DNA of 64,000 nucleotides. Source: Bog-159 sp049516155. GTDB lineage: Bacteria; Acidobacteriota; Terriglobia; Bryobacterales; Bryobacteraceae. Of this stretch, positions 1 to 7,161 are shown in pieces. The stretch lies in assembly GCA_049516155.1 (NCBI GenBank), contig JBEKTJ010000003.1, positions 62,001 through 126,000 on the forward strand. Reading direction: 5' to 3'. Each line of letters starts with the position of its first letter. The first letter of the stretch is position 1. A program made the translations under genes and the position numbers. A model generated the notes under the pieces. That model saw nothing but the letters and a program-made list of their open reading frames with translations, searched no databases and was not told the DNA's origin.

Positions 1-432
1 TTCTTCTTCCGATGTCTTGGCGTCCTTCAGCGCCGCCTGCACCGTCTGCGTGACGTTCTCCATGGACATCAACACATTCACTTCCAGGTCCGGCGACTTC
101 ATTTCCTCTTCGGGAGTGGCCGCGTAGAATCCGGTCTTCACGTAGTCGTGCTCGGCCGTGGAGTTCTTTTGCAGTTGGCCGCGCGCCACGTGATGATTGG
201 TCAGCAGCAGGCCGTGCGCGCTGACGAACGAGCCGGACCCGCCGTCATTCAGGCGCACGCAGGAGAGGCGCACGTGGTCCAGCCATTGCTGCGTAGGAGT
301 GAAGTGATACTTCTCCTCCAACTGCTTCACGGGCGGATTATCGAATGTCCACATGCCTTCGTCGGCGCACAGGGGCAGACATAACACGGATAGCAGGGCC
401 GCGGCGTAGCGGCGAAGTTTAGTTATATGCAT
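1..432 (-). CDS. S46 family peptidase (DPP7/DPP11-like), N-terminal part
   Basis: The reading frame opens at an ATG at 432 and runs off the left edge, so only the first 144 residues are visible. They begin with a signal peptide (about 22 residues, ending CADEG), followed by the GMWTFDNPP motif that starts mature S46 peptidases. WLDHVRLSCVRLNDGGSGSF and TNHHVARGQLQ follow. The His-His pair in TNHHV contains the catalytic His of this chymotrypsin-fold family, which releases dipeptides from peptide N-termini in the periplasm. The catalytic Asp and Ser lie outside the window. About 130 bases of non-coding DNA with a dispersed hairpin repeat separate it from the next gene. The family call is firm; substrate preference cannot be judged without the C-terminal half. 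Confidence 0.9.
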   Translation of the reverse strand, partial: MHITKLRRYAAALLSVLCLPLCADEGMWTFDNPPVKQLEEKYHFTPTQQWLDHVRLSCVRLNDGGSGSFVSAHGLLLTNHHVARGQLQKNSTAEHDYVKTGFYAATPEEEMKSPDLEVNVLMSMENVTQTVQAALKDAKTSEEE

Positions 433-479
433 GGCTTAAACCTATATTATACGGCTCAAATCGCGAAACGTACTGGAGG

Positions 480-515
480 GCGGGCAATCTTGCCCGCAGC
501 CGCCTTTCAGGCGGC
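480..515. repeat. double-hairpin dispersed repeat, copy 1
   Basis: Two adjacent perfect hairpins. The first has arms GCGGGCAA/TTGCCCGC around TC (480-497). The second has arms GCCGCCT/AGGCGGC around TTC (499-515). The same two-hairpin layout, with the CAATCTTG core and the CCGCCT/AGGCGG second stem, recurs at 6388-6422. It lies between the divergent S46 peptidase and the FGE remnant. The arms differ between copies by compensated changes, which suggests selection on pairing. It could act as an RNA structure or be a small non-autonomous mobile repeat. Confidence 0.7.
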
Positions 516-565
516 CCTTTCCGGCCAATCTGCTCGTGTAGAATAATTCGAGGAGCGCGCCACCC

Positions 566-1069
566 ATGCCCCCTCGCCAAGTCTTCCTAAGTTCCACCGG
601 CGCGGATCTGCGCACTTACCGCGAAGCCAGGCCGCCTGCCTACTGCGCCTGGGCGGAAGGCCGCCTGCCCACCGAAGCGGAGTGGGAGTCCGCCGCGCGC
701 GCGGGCCGGGAAGGCGCCCGCTATCCCTGGGGCAATGAGGCGCCGGACCAATTCCGAGCGAATTACATCGAGGGAGGGCCAGGGCAAGCGACCCCCGTTG
801 GAATTTACCCCGAGGGCGCCACGCCAGACGGTATCCAAGACCTTGCCGGAAATGTCTTCGAATGGACGGCGGATTGGTGGGGAAATTACTCCGAGGGTGC
901 CGCCAGAAATCCGAAGGGTCCGGAGAAAGGACCGTGGAAAGTGATTCGCGGCGGCTCCTGGATCGTCAATCCGGCCTGGCTTCGCGTGTCATTCCGCAAC
1001 GGGTTCGGCGCTGTAGAACGGTACGTTTACATTGGCTTTCGTTGCGTCCGCGATATCCCATCCCCCTAG
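566..1069 (+). pseudogene. DUF4062-FGE protein reduced by an in-frame internal deletion
   Basis: The 167-residue frame is a chimera of two ends. Residues 1-20 (MPPRQVFLSSTGADLRTYRE) match the start of a DUF4062 domain, a TIR-like nucleotide-binding module. From about residue 25 the sequence is the C-terminal half of a formylglycine-generating enzyme-like domain (FGE-sulfatase family): AYCAWAEGRLPTEAEWE, PWGNE, DLAGNVFEWTADWW, VIRGGSW and the closing GFRCVRD. A complete FGE domain is about 250 residues and DUF4062 about 80, so most of both is missing although the frame is intact. I read this as an in-frame deletion product rather than a functional enzyme. An alternative is a true short FGE-like protein, but the clean DUF4062 start argues against it. 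Confidence 0.65.
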
Positions 1070-1093
1070 CCACCTCCAGCTACAATCGACCTT

Positions 1094-1879
1094 ATGTCCT
1101 TCACCCGCGCCACCCTAGGCCGCACCGGCATCGATGTCTGCCGCCTCGGCCTGGCCTCCAGCTACGGCGCGCCCGCCACCACCGTCGAACAAGCCTTCGA
1201 CCAGGGCGTGAACTATTTCTACTGGGGCAGCCTCCGGCGCAATTCATTCGGCGACGGCCTGCGCGCCCTCGCGCCCCATCGCGACCGCCTCCTTCTTGTA
1301 ACGCAATCCTATTCGCGCCTAGCCTCCCTGATCGGCCCCAGCCTCGAACGCGCCCTGCGCGCCCTGCGCTTCGACTACACCGACGCGCTCCTGCTGGGAT
1401 TGTGGAACGGCGCGCCCCCGCCGCGCATCCTGGATGCCTGCCGCAAACTGCGCGAGCGCGGCCTGGTGCGCTATCTGGCCGTCTCCACGCACAATCGTCC
1501 GCTGATCGCGCGCCTCGCGACCGATCCCCAGTTCGATATCTTCCACGTGCGCTACAACGCCGTACATCGCGGCGCGGAGCGTGAAGTATTCGCGCAGCTA
1601 CCAACCCAAAATCCCCCTGGATTGGTCTCCTTCACCGCCACAAGCTGGCGCCAGCTATTAACCCCCAAGCGCATGCCGCCAGGCGAAAAACTTCCCACCG
1701 CCACGGATTGCTATCGCTTCGTGCTCACCCAACCCGCCGTGAATATCTGCATGACCGGACCGTCCAACGCGTCGCAATTCGGCCATGCCCTCAACGCGCT
1801 AACTCAAGGTCCAATGTCCGACGATGAACTGGCCTGGATGCGGCGCGTGGGGGATGCGATTTATGGAAAGGCGCGCTAA
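1094..1879 (+). CDS. aldo/keto reductase-like protein with degenerate active site
   Basis: A 261-residue protein with the AKR start pattern TLGRTGIDVCRLGLASSYG, a TIM-barrel helix region with SLERALRALRFDYTDALLL, and the later ERGLVRYLAVSTHNR motif. In canonical AKRs the segment after the first helix reads INFFDTA..YG and supplies the catalytic Asp and Tyr. Here it is VNYFYWGS, so the Asp is missing, and the usual catalytic His position falls in ALLLGLWNG, which has no His. The protein is also shorter than typical members (about 300-330 residues). It may bind NADP(H) without standard reductase chemistry. No operon partner: flanked by the FGE remnant upstream and an ECF sigma gene about 100 bases downstream. 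Confidence 0.8.
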   Translation: MSFTRATLGRTGIDVCRLGLASSYGAPATTVEQAFDQGVNYFYWGSLRRNSFGDGLRALAPHRDRLLLVTQSYSRLASLIGPSLERALRALRFDYTDALLLGLWNGAPPPRILDACRKLRERGLVRYLAVSTHNRPLIARLATDPQFDIFHVRYNAVHRGAEREVFAQLPTQNPPGLVSFTATSWRQLLTPKRMPPGEKLPTATDCYRFVLTQPAVNICMTGPSNASQFGHALNALTQGPMSDDELAWMRRVGDAIYGKAR

Positions 1880-1978
1880 GAACCGCCCTGGGGAGACCGG
1901 CGCAGCGCACGGCGCTGCCCCACGCTTTCCAAAATAGTCTCAACGTTTCAGCGCACCGCGCGGTAATACCTATTAGAA

Positions 1979-2539
1979 ATGGAGCCGGAAGGAATTGCGC
2001 TGCGCATGACCGCTTATCCGCGGGAGAATTCCGGCGAGTTGGCGGCTTTCGAACGCATCATGGCGCAATGCGAACGCCGCGTGCTCCGGGTAGCGCTACG
2101 CCTGTTGAACAATCCGCAGGACGCGCAGGATGCCGCGCAGGAAGTCTTCCTGCGGCTGTACAAACATCTCGGAAGCCTGGACCAGACGCGGGGGTACGAA
2201 CCGTGGCTGTACCGCGTGACGGTAAATGTGTGCCGCGATATCGCGCGCGGCCGGCCGCATTCGGTCGGCATGGCGGACGCGCCGGAACCTGTAGCGCCGC
2301 AGCCGGACGCTTATCACGACGCGGCGTGCGCGCAACAGCGGGAAATTATCCGCCGCGGGCTGAGTCGCCTGGGCGGGAAGGAGCGCGCGGCGCTGGTGCT
2401 GCGCGACGTGGAAGGGCTGTCCACGCGGGAAGTGGCCGGCATACTGGGTTCTTCGGAGAATACGGTGCGGTCGCAAATCTCGACGGCGCGCCTGAAGCTC
2501 CGCGACTTTGCCGGCCGCATCATGAGGGAGCGATCATGA
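1979..2539 (+). CDS. ECF-type RNA polymerase sigma factor
   Basis: 186 residues with sigma-70 region 2 (QDAQDAAQEVFLRLYKH, YEPWLYRVTVNVCRD) and region 4 (LSTREVAGILGSSENTVRSQ, a helix-turn-helix that reads the -35 element). There are no regions 1 or 3, as expected of the ECF class. The stop overlaps the next gene's ATG (ATGA at 2536-2539), implying translational coupling with the anti-sigma factor. An AT-rich hexamer (TAATAC, 1963-1968) lies just before the first ATG, so a short leader or none is possible. A second in-frame ATG at 2006 has an AAGGAA stretch about 14 bases upstream and is a reasonable alternative start. Confidence 0.92.
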   Translation: MEPEGIALRMTAYPRENSGELAAFERIMAQCERRVLRVALRLLNNPQDAQDAAQEVFLRLYKHLGSLDQTRGYEPWLYRVTVNVCRDIARGRPHSVGMADAPEPVAPQPDAYHDAACAQQREIIRRGLSRLGGKERAALVLRDVEGLSTREVAGILGSSENTVRSQISTARLKLRDFAGRIMRERS

Positions 2540-3057
2540 GTTGTGCAAAATTTGAAACCGATATGGCGCTGTATGCCGGAGGCGATCTGCCGAATGGACG
2601 GATCGCGCGTATCGAGGCGCATCTGGCGGAATGCGCGGATTGCCGAGCGCTAACTGAAGAGTTACGCGCGCTGCTGAGCGAACTCCGCAGCGATCCGCTG
2701 GAAGACACCATGGTCGCCCAAGTCCGTCAGCGCGTGATGGCGGAAGTGAGCGCTGCAACTCGCCGTCCTTCCCGCCTGTACTGGAAACTGGCTTTCGCGG
2801 CGGCGCTGGTTCTGGCGGCGGTACTGGCGTGGCCCTGGCATTCGTCGAAACATGTTCCAGTGGCCCCGATAGCCCGAGCCGAACCCTCGCATGTTACGCC
2901 GCCGCCGGTAAACATCGTTCCGGCCCGGCATCGCGTGGTGCGCCGTCGTCGCCACGCGCCGGTAGCCCAGTCCGGGCCGCCGCTGCTGGTGCAGTTTGTC
3001 ACGGACAACCCGAACATAGTTATTTATTGGCTAATAGATCAAAAACAAGGAGACTAA
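2536..3057 (+). CDS. zinc-finger anti-sigma factor, single TM
   Basis: 173 residues. The N-terminus carries the zf-HC2/ZAS signature H-x3-C-x2-C (HLAECADC), which binds zinc and clamps the partner sigma factor. One membrane helix (about residues 85-101, AAALVLAAVLAW) is followed by an Arg-rich extracytoplasmic part with RHRVVRRRRH. It overlaps the sigma gene by four bases, and a secretin-like gene follows after three. This is a classic membrane-held anti-sigma arrangement: a periplasmic or envelope signal would free the sigma factor. What triggers it cannot be read from the sequence. Confidence 0.88.
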   Translation: MSCAKFETDMALYAGGDLPNGRIARIEAHLAECADCRALTEELRALLSELRSDPLEDTMVAQVRQRVMAEVSAATRRPSRLYWKLAFAAALVLAAVLAWPWHSSKHVPVAPIARAEPSHVTPPPVNIVPARHRVVRRRRHAPVAQSGPPLLVQFVTDNPNIVIYWLIDQKQGD

Positions 3058-3059
3058 AC

Positions 3060-3791
3060 ATGAAAACAGCAAAACGAATCCTATTCTGCCTGGCCGTGGC
3101 AGGCGTACTCGGGGCACAGACTGCCACAACCGTGGCTCCGCCCGCCGCACCCCCTGAGCCGCCCCACCAGCAGCGCATTTTTACACTGAAGTACGCCGAT
3201 CCGCGGCACGTCGCCGATGTATTGGGTGTCTTCGGCTACGGCATCAGAGCCGATCGGGATCTGCACGTTGTGGCGGTCAGCGCACCAGTGGAAGCTATGG
3301 CGGCCGTCGAAGACGCCATCAAACGGCTGGACGTGCCTGCCGCGGCGCCCAAAGACGTCGACCTGATCGTCTACCTGATCGTGGCATCGGAACAACCAGC
3401 GGCCAGCGGCGGCCTGCCGCCGGAATTGCAGACGGTGGCCGACGAGTTGAAGAAGATCTTCTCGTACAAGAGCTTCCGATTGCTTGATTCAATCCTGCTG
3501 CGCACTCAACCCGGCAATATGGCGAACTCCCACGGAACCATCAAGCCCAACGAGGAAACCAGAACAATGAGCTACACCTTCTCGGTTCAGCCATCTGCGG
3601 TGACCGAAGATCCCATCGGACGCCTAATCCGGCTGGACAACCTCAGCCTGAGCGTGGAAGGGGGGGATCACAATGCTGGGATCCACACCGAAATCACGGT
3701 ACGCGAAGGTCAACGGGTGGTCGTTGGCAAGTCGAACATTGGTACCGGCGGATCGCTTATCCTGGTGGTGACCGCAAAAGTGACCGAGTAG
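3060..3791 (+). CDS. exported protein with secretin N1-like domain
   Basis: 243 residues starting at an ATG preceded by AAGGAGAC (3047-3054), a strong ribosome site that fixes the start. A signal peptide (about 20 residues, ending GVLGAQ) and a Pro-rich linker precede a segment resembling the secretin N1/NolW fold: IFTLKYADPRHVADVL, then HVVAVSAPVEAMAAVEDAIKRLD. The C-terminal half (YTFSVQPS, IHTEITVREGQRVVVGKSN) is beta-rich, as in secretin-associated domains, but no secretin pore domain follows. It forms one operon with the ECF sigma and anti-sigma genes, so it is probably an envelope protein co-regulated by, or sensing for, that pair. The exact role is unknown. Confidence 0.75.
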   Translation: MKTAKRILFCLAVAGVLGAQTATTVAPPAAPPEPPHQQRIFTLKYADPRHVADVLGVFGYGIRADRDLHVVAVSAPVEAMAAVEDAIKRLDVPAAAPKDVDLIVYLIVASEQPAASGGLPPELQTVADELKKIFSYKSFRLLDSILLRTQPGNMANSHGTIKPNEETRTMSYTFSVQPSAVTEDPIGRLIRLDNLSLSVEGGDHNAGIHTEITVREGQRVVVGKSNIGTGGSLILVVTAKVTE

Positions 3792-3852
3792 GAGATGTTC
3801 TACATGCAACGGCTCGCCGTGCCGCACGGCTCCTGGCGCGCCATCGTCAGCG

Positions 3853-4365
3853 TTAGGGCTTTGCGGACGGCGGCTGCCAGAGCTCAATCTTATTCCCATC
3901 CAGGTCGTAGATCCAGGCAAAGCGACCATAGGATTCATTCATTCGTTTCGCGTCGACCTTTACTCCCTCTTCTTTTAAGCGGTCGAGCAAAGCATCCAGA
4001 TCGTCCACGATGTAGTTAACCATGAACGCTTGCGTGGCTGGGATATAGTCAGTGGAGGTGCGGAAAATAGTCCAAACTGTAACGTGTTCCTTTTGCGGGT
4101 CGTCGTGTTCGCGCCAGGGAAGCATCGCGCCTTGGCCCTTGTCGGCGATTCCAAGATGTTTCGAATACCATTCGCGCATCTGATCGCGATCAGCGGATTT
4201 GAAGAAGACACCGCCGATTCCAAGGATGCGTCCGCGCTGCTCCATTTTGACAGGCGGCTTCGACTTTTCAGGTTGCGGAGATTGCATTTCCTGTCCACCT
4301 CTTGCGCAAACCGAGATGAGCAACAGCGAGCCGAGCGCGATTGTGCTCCAGCGTTTTACTTGCAT
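3853..4365 (-). CDS. exported VOC (glyoxalase-fold) family protein
   Basis: 170 residues with a signal peptide (about 23 residues, ending CARGGQ). A single VOC half-domain pair follows: GIGGVFFKSADRDQMREWYSKHLG opens the first beta-alpha-beta unit, and GRFAWIYDLDGNKIELWQP closes the second with the usual metal-ligand Glu in IELW. VOC proteins bind a divalent metal and range from lyases to dioxygenases and resistance proteins, so the reaction cannot be assigned. Export is unusual for this fold but common in acidobacterial genomes. It converges on the secretin-like gene (62 bases between stops) and stands alone. Confidence 0.85.
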   Translation of the reverse strand: MQVKRWSTIALGSLLLISVCARGGQEMQSPQPEKSKPPVKMEQRGRILGIGGVFFKSADRDQMREWYSKHLGIADKGQGAMLPWREHDDPQKEHVTVWTIFRTSTDYIPATQAFMVNYIVDDLDALLDRLKEEGVKVDAKRMNESYGRFAWIYDLDGNKIELWQPPSAKP

Positions 4366-4552
4366 CGGTAGATTGTACCAGTTTCGATTCGAATGGAGAA
4401 AACGTTTCGCTCAAGGTTCGCCGCGATTCGATTGCAGTTGGAGTGATTTGTTTTGTCATGAGGCGCCACCTCTTGAGTTATAGATAGACGCGTTGCGCAA
4501 AGCACCGTTTAAGAAACATGGAAATGCTCCTGAGCCTTTGAATTCTCCGCTC

Positions 4553-4780
4553 TTAGGTCTTTCGCGTCTTTCTATATTTCGCCAGCCACACCGCGCCGAC
4601 GACTGACCAGAGGGCTCCGATACCAGAGACCATTCCTAACCGGGTGATGTTCAACGACGCTTGCGCGGCGGTCTGAGCCTCGTATCCGTGCCACCATAGA
4701 AGCGGGGCCATAGAGCACCAGAGAAAGTTACCCACAACCCACAAAAGCCTTACCGATTTCTCTATGGCAGTCTTAGACAT
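4553..4780 (-). CDS. small two-helix membrane protein, unknown function
   Basis: 75 residues from the ATG at 4780 (MSKTAIEKSVRLL). A GAGG sits about five bases upstream, so I prefer this to the longer frame that begins further upstream without a ribosome site. Two membrane helices are visible (about residues 12-28 and 48-65, the second containing GMVSGIGALWSVVGAVWLA), with a basic tail KYRKTRKT. No family is recognised. An upstream frame on the same strand (4773-5105) ends in an eight-base overlap with its start, so the two may be translated together if that frame is real. Confidence 0.55.
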   Translation of the reverse strand: MSKTAIEKSVRLLWVVGNFLWCSMAPLLWWHGYEAQTAAQASLNITRLGMVSGIGALWSVVGAVWLAKYRKTRKT

Positions 4781-5105
4781 CGGCCTCGTTCCCGATCGCA
4801 TGATCCGGCTGTTTCCGCTGCCGCTTGTGATGTAGCACCAGAAACAAGCCCGGAACAAAAACAACTTTATGTGGTTCGAAGGTTTGCACGGAATCGGTCT
4901 CTAGCGGTCGGCCCGAATATCTTGCAACACAAGTTATGGACGTTGCGTACGACTCCAGGTTCCGCAATTCGGTCTCCGGAGCCTCATCGACAACGAGCCA
5001 CTGGGTCTTAATGGCCGGCCTTTGCGCAGGCTGGATTGAGCGGAATTTACCGAGGCGACTTCCGCCAGGTTCGGTAAAACCCGGCCACAGCGGAGATGGC
5101 GCCAA
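4773..5105 (-). CDS. hypothetical protein, weak call
   Basis: 110 residues from a TTG start directly behind a TGA stop. The central part (QWLVVDEAPETELRNLESY, then a hydrophobic VVFVPGLFLVLHHKR) reads like protein, and the end overlaps the next start as in coupled genes. Against it: no ribosome site, no recognised family, and the N-terminal 30 residues look unselected. In another frame just upstream (about 5095-5150) there is a clear membrane-helix-like stretch (LICIGAISAVAGFYR) without a start codon, so this may be a frameshifted relic of a slightly longer small membrane protein. Confidence 0.3.
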   Translation of the reverse strand: MAPSPLWPGFTEPGGSRLGKFRSIQPAQRPAIKTQWLVVDEAPETELRNLESYATSITCVARYSGRPLETDSVQTFEPHKVVFVPGLFLVLHHKRQRKQPDHAIGNEADV

Positions 5106-5452
5106 TGCATATCAGTACAAAGCTCGGTAAAATCAGGTTCCATTCGCGGTCGGCTACTCTTCGTCACGCTTCCACAGTCTCATGTATGGGCGCCTGAGGG
5201 CCGCCAGGGCGGAGCTACTGGCTAGGGACGCCCCGGTTTCGTCTCCTAAGGATTTTTTCTTGCGCCTCCAAGGCGCCGTGATCGAAGCGGCGTCCGGCCA
5301 CGTTCGGCGAGCGCCAGGCCGAAGAAACAGCGATTGTTGCCCGACGGCCCGGGAGTGCATTCGCTCACGCTACCGTGGCGTCCTTCAGCGATCTCACGAT
5401 CGATGAAATCCTTACGCGAAGTCTGTCGGGGACAAGCCGATGCGAGTCCGTC
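5106..5452. other. no supported gene
   Basis: Open frames exist on both strands here, for example 5182-5406 plus and 5154-5360 minus, but none has a ribosome site, a coherent composition or a recognisable motif. No transposon end, hairpin terminator or promoter stands out. Confidence 0.5.
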
Positions 5453-6355
5453 TTACAGATCCTTCAGGCTTTCGTCCAGCAGCTTCTGCGTGCCTTCATA
5501 CGGCCCGCCTTGGCCTTCCCACTCCATGGAGAAGTAGCCGCGATAACCGGCGGCCTTGGCGATGCCGAACGTCCTGGCCATGCTCACGCGGAAAACCTTG
5601 CCGTTGTCGACCTCGGAGTCCTTCACGTGCGAGATGTTGTACGCGTGCCGGAACATGGCTTCGACGGCCTTGTAATTGAAGTCTTCGTCGCCTTTCATCA
5701 TAGAGTTGCCGAAGTCCGGCAGCCCGCGCAACCATGGGCTGTTCACCGCGTCGATCACCTTCACCAGAAAGAAAGCGTCCTCCGTGTCCAGGTCGTCGTT
5801 CTCCAGGTTGATCGTGACGTTCTTCGCCGCGCCGTATTCGGCCACCTGCTTCAGGCTCTCCGACGCGCGGCCCACATCGGGCGCCACGCCTCTAGCCCCC
5901 TGGATGTGGACGCGAATGCTGGGTGAGCCGATCGCCACCGCCACGTCCACCCATTTCCTGCCGCCGGCGATGGCTTTGTCGCGGCGCGCGGGATCGGTAT
6001 CGTATAGGCTGGCCCCTACGGCCGTGGGGATGTTCACGATGTGCGAATGGGCCTGCTCGACCGCACGGCGGAGTTCTTCGAGATATGCGGGATCGGTGGA
6101 AGGAAAATGCGAGTTGAGCGGCTCGATGTTGTGAATACCGAATTTGTCCACGACCATGCCTGCAAAATCCGTCAGCTTCAGACCCGGATGGCCGGGCCGC
6201 TCCATGAAACTGCGGAACGGGTAGGAAGCGACCGCTAGCCGGTCGCGCGGCGCAACAGGAAAATGGATGTCGGGCGTCCCAGCGGGACGCGCTAGTGGAG
6301 CGGCCGCAACGGCGGCACAGGTTTCGATGAAGGTGCGGCGGGTAAGGGATGGCAT
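5453..6355 (-). CDS. Tat-exported sugar phosphate isomerase/epimerase-like TIM barrel
   Basis: 300 residues from the ATG at 6355. That start gives a Tat-type leader (SLTRRTFIETCAAVAAAPLA), whereas the longer upstream frame is a non-coding extension through a repeat. The body is an AP-endonuclease-2/xylose isomerase-like TIM barrel: VASYPFRSFMERPG, the GIHNIEPLNSHFP strand, INLENDDLDTEDAF with acidic metal ligands, the GLPDFGNSM strand, the YNISHVKDSEV strand and GYRGYFSMEWEGQGGPYEGT near the end, whose Glu is a usual ligand. Family members isomerise or epimerise sugars at a metal centre. Substrate unknown; standalone gene, likely periplasmic. Confidence 0.85.
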   Translation of the reverse strand: MPSLTRRTFIETCAAVAAAPLARPAGTPDIHFPVAPRDRLAVASYPFRSFMERPGHPGLKLTDFAGMVVDKFGIHNIEPLNSHFPSTDPAYLEELRRAVEQAHSHIVNIPTAVGASLYDTDPARRDKAIAGGRKWVDVAVAIGSPSIRVHIQGARGVAPDVGRASESLKQVAEYGAAKNVTINLENDDLDTEDAFFLVKVIDAVNSPWLRGLPDFGNSMMKGDEDFNYKAVEAMFRHAYNISHVKDSEVDNGKVFRVSMARTFGIAKAAGYRGYFSMEWEGQGGPYEGTQKLLDESLKDL

Positions 6356-6387
6356 GGCAGCCTCCAGGATAACGCGGCGCCTGTGCG

Positions 6388-6422
6388 GCGGCCAATCTTG
6401 GCCGCGGGCCGCCTTTAGGCGG
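6388..6422. repeat. double-hairpin dispersed repeat, copy 2
   Basis: The first hairpin has arms GCGGCCAA/TTGGCCGC around TC (6388-6405). The second has arms CCGCCT/AGGCGG around TT (6409-6422). Order and core match the copy at 480-515. It sits between the divergent isomerase gene and the toxin-antitoxin promoter. Confidence 0.7.
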
Positions 6423-6434
6423 ACAGGCGCGTAT

Positions 6435-6463
6435 TTGACATCTGATGTCCGGCATGCAATCAT
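6435..6463 (+). promoter_or_regulatory. candidate promoter with palindromic operator for the toxin-antitoxin pair
   Basis: TTGACA (6435-6440) and AATCAT (6458-6463) are spaced 17 bases apart, a good sigma-70 geometry with a perfect -35. A palindrome, GACATC-T-GATGTC (6437-6449), covers the end of the -35 and the spacer. A bound repressor would therefore block polymerase, as expected for autoregulation by a VapB-type antitoxin. The start codon at 6472 lies only nine bases after the -10, so the message would be almost leaderless. Confidence 0.6.
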
Positions 6464-6471
6464 CAAACATC

Positions 6472-6708
6472 ATGCGGACTACACTGGACATCGACGATCC
6501 GATTCTGCGGGAAGTGAAAACGATCCACCTGAAGGAGGGCCGGTCGATGGGAGCCGTTGTATCGGAGTTGCTGGCGGATGCGCTGGCTCGCCGTCGCACA
6601 CCGCGGGCGCGCCCGGCATTCCGCTGGGCTTCGCGTCCGATGAACGCGCTGGTGGACTTGGCGGATAAGGAGGCGCTATACAAGGTGCTGGATGCGGAAC
6701 GGCGATGA
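6472..6708 (+). CDS. VapB-type ribbon-helix-helix antitoxin
   Basis: 78 residues starting MRTTLDIDDPILREVKTIH, the typical short beta-strand plus helix of ribbon-helix-helix antitoxins, followed by EGRSMGAVVSELLADAL as the second helix. The C-terminal part (FRWASRPMNALVDLADKEAL) would wrap the toxin. The start at 6472 is preferred over the upstream ATG at 6445 because the homologous start motif begins here and the candidate -10 lies upstream of it. Stop and toxin start overlap (ATGA, 6705-6708). It should neutralise the PIN toxin and repress the operon through the palindrome at 6437-6449. Confidence 0.88.
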   Translation: MRTTLDIDDPILREVKTIHLKEGRSMGAVVSELLADALARRRTPRARPAFRWASRPMNALVDLADKEALYKVLDAERR

Positions 6709-7142
6709 GCTACTCCCTCGACGTGAATGTCCTGCTCTACGCGTCGGACCGGTCTAGCGACCGGTATCATGCGGCTAACCGCTTCTTGGCGCACTGTGCG
6801 ACGGGCCCGGAAATCCTATGCCTGCCTTGGCCGATTCTGATGTCCTACATTCGTATCGCCACACATCCCCGCATTTTCGACTCGCCCCTGGCGCCCGATG
6901 AGGCCTTAGCGAACGTTACGGCGCTGCTGGCGCTCCCGCACGTAAGAACCGTCGCGGAACAGGACGGCTTCCTGGACGCTTACCAGCGTGTCTCTGCTGA
7001 TCAGGTAATTCGTGGGAACCTGGTGCCGGACGCGCAACTCGCCGCTATCCTGTTTCAGCATGGCGTGCGCACCCTTTACACCGGTGACCGCGATTTCCGA
7101 AAGTTTGACTTCTTCGAGGTGCGCGATCCATTCCTGCCGTAA
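6705..7142 (+). CDS. VapC-type PIN-domain ribonuclease toxin
   Basis: 145 residues with PIN acidic residues in order: SLDVNVLLYASD (first Asp), the Glu region near the middle (PDEALANV), and LVPDAQLAAILFQHG followed by TLYTGDRDFRKFD (C-terminal Asp cluster). PIN toxins cleave RNA, often tRNA or rRNA loops, at a Mg-binding acidic centre when the antitoxin is lost. It belongs to the subgroup with the TGDRDF motif. Translational overlap with the antitoxin gene enforces balanced expression. The pair looks intact. Confidence 0.9.
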   Translation: MSYSLDVNVLLYASDRSSDRYHAANRFLAHCATGPEILCLPWPILMSYIRIATHPRIFDSPLAPDEALANVTALLALPHVRTVAEQDGFLDAYQRVSADQVIRGNLVPDAQLAAILFQHGVRTLYTGDRDFRKFDFFEVRDPFLP

Positions 7143-7161
7143 GAGATCGCCATGCGGCTCT

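Noticed and set aside
862..1584. Long plus-strand frame of 240 codons
   Set aside because: It overlaps the FGE remnant and the aldo/keto reductase in another frame and is an Arg/Pro-rich shadow typical of GC-rich DNA.
5154..5406. Small genes between the membrane protein and the isomerase
   Set aside because: Frames on both strands overlap each other, with no ribosome site or recognisable sequence.
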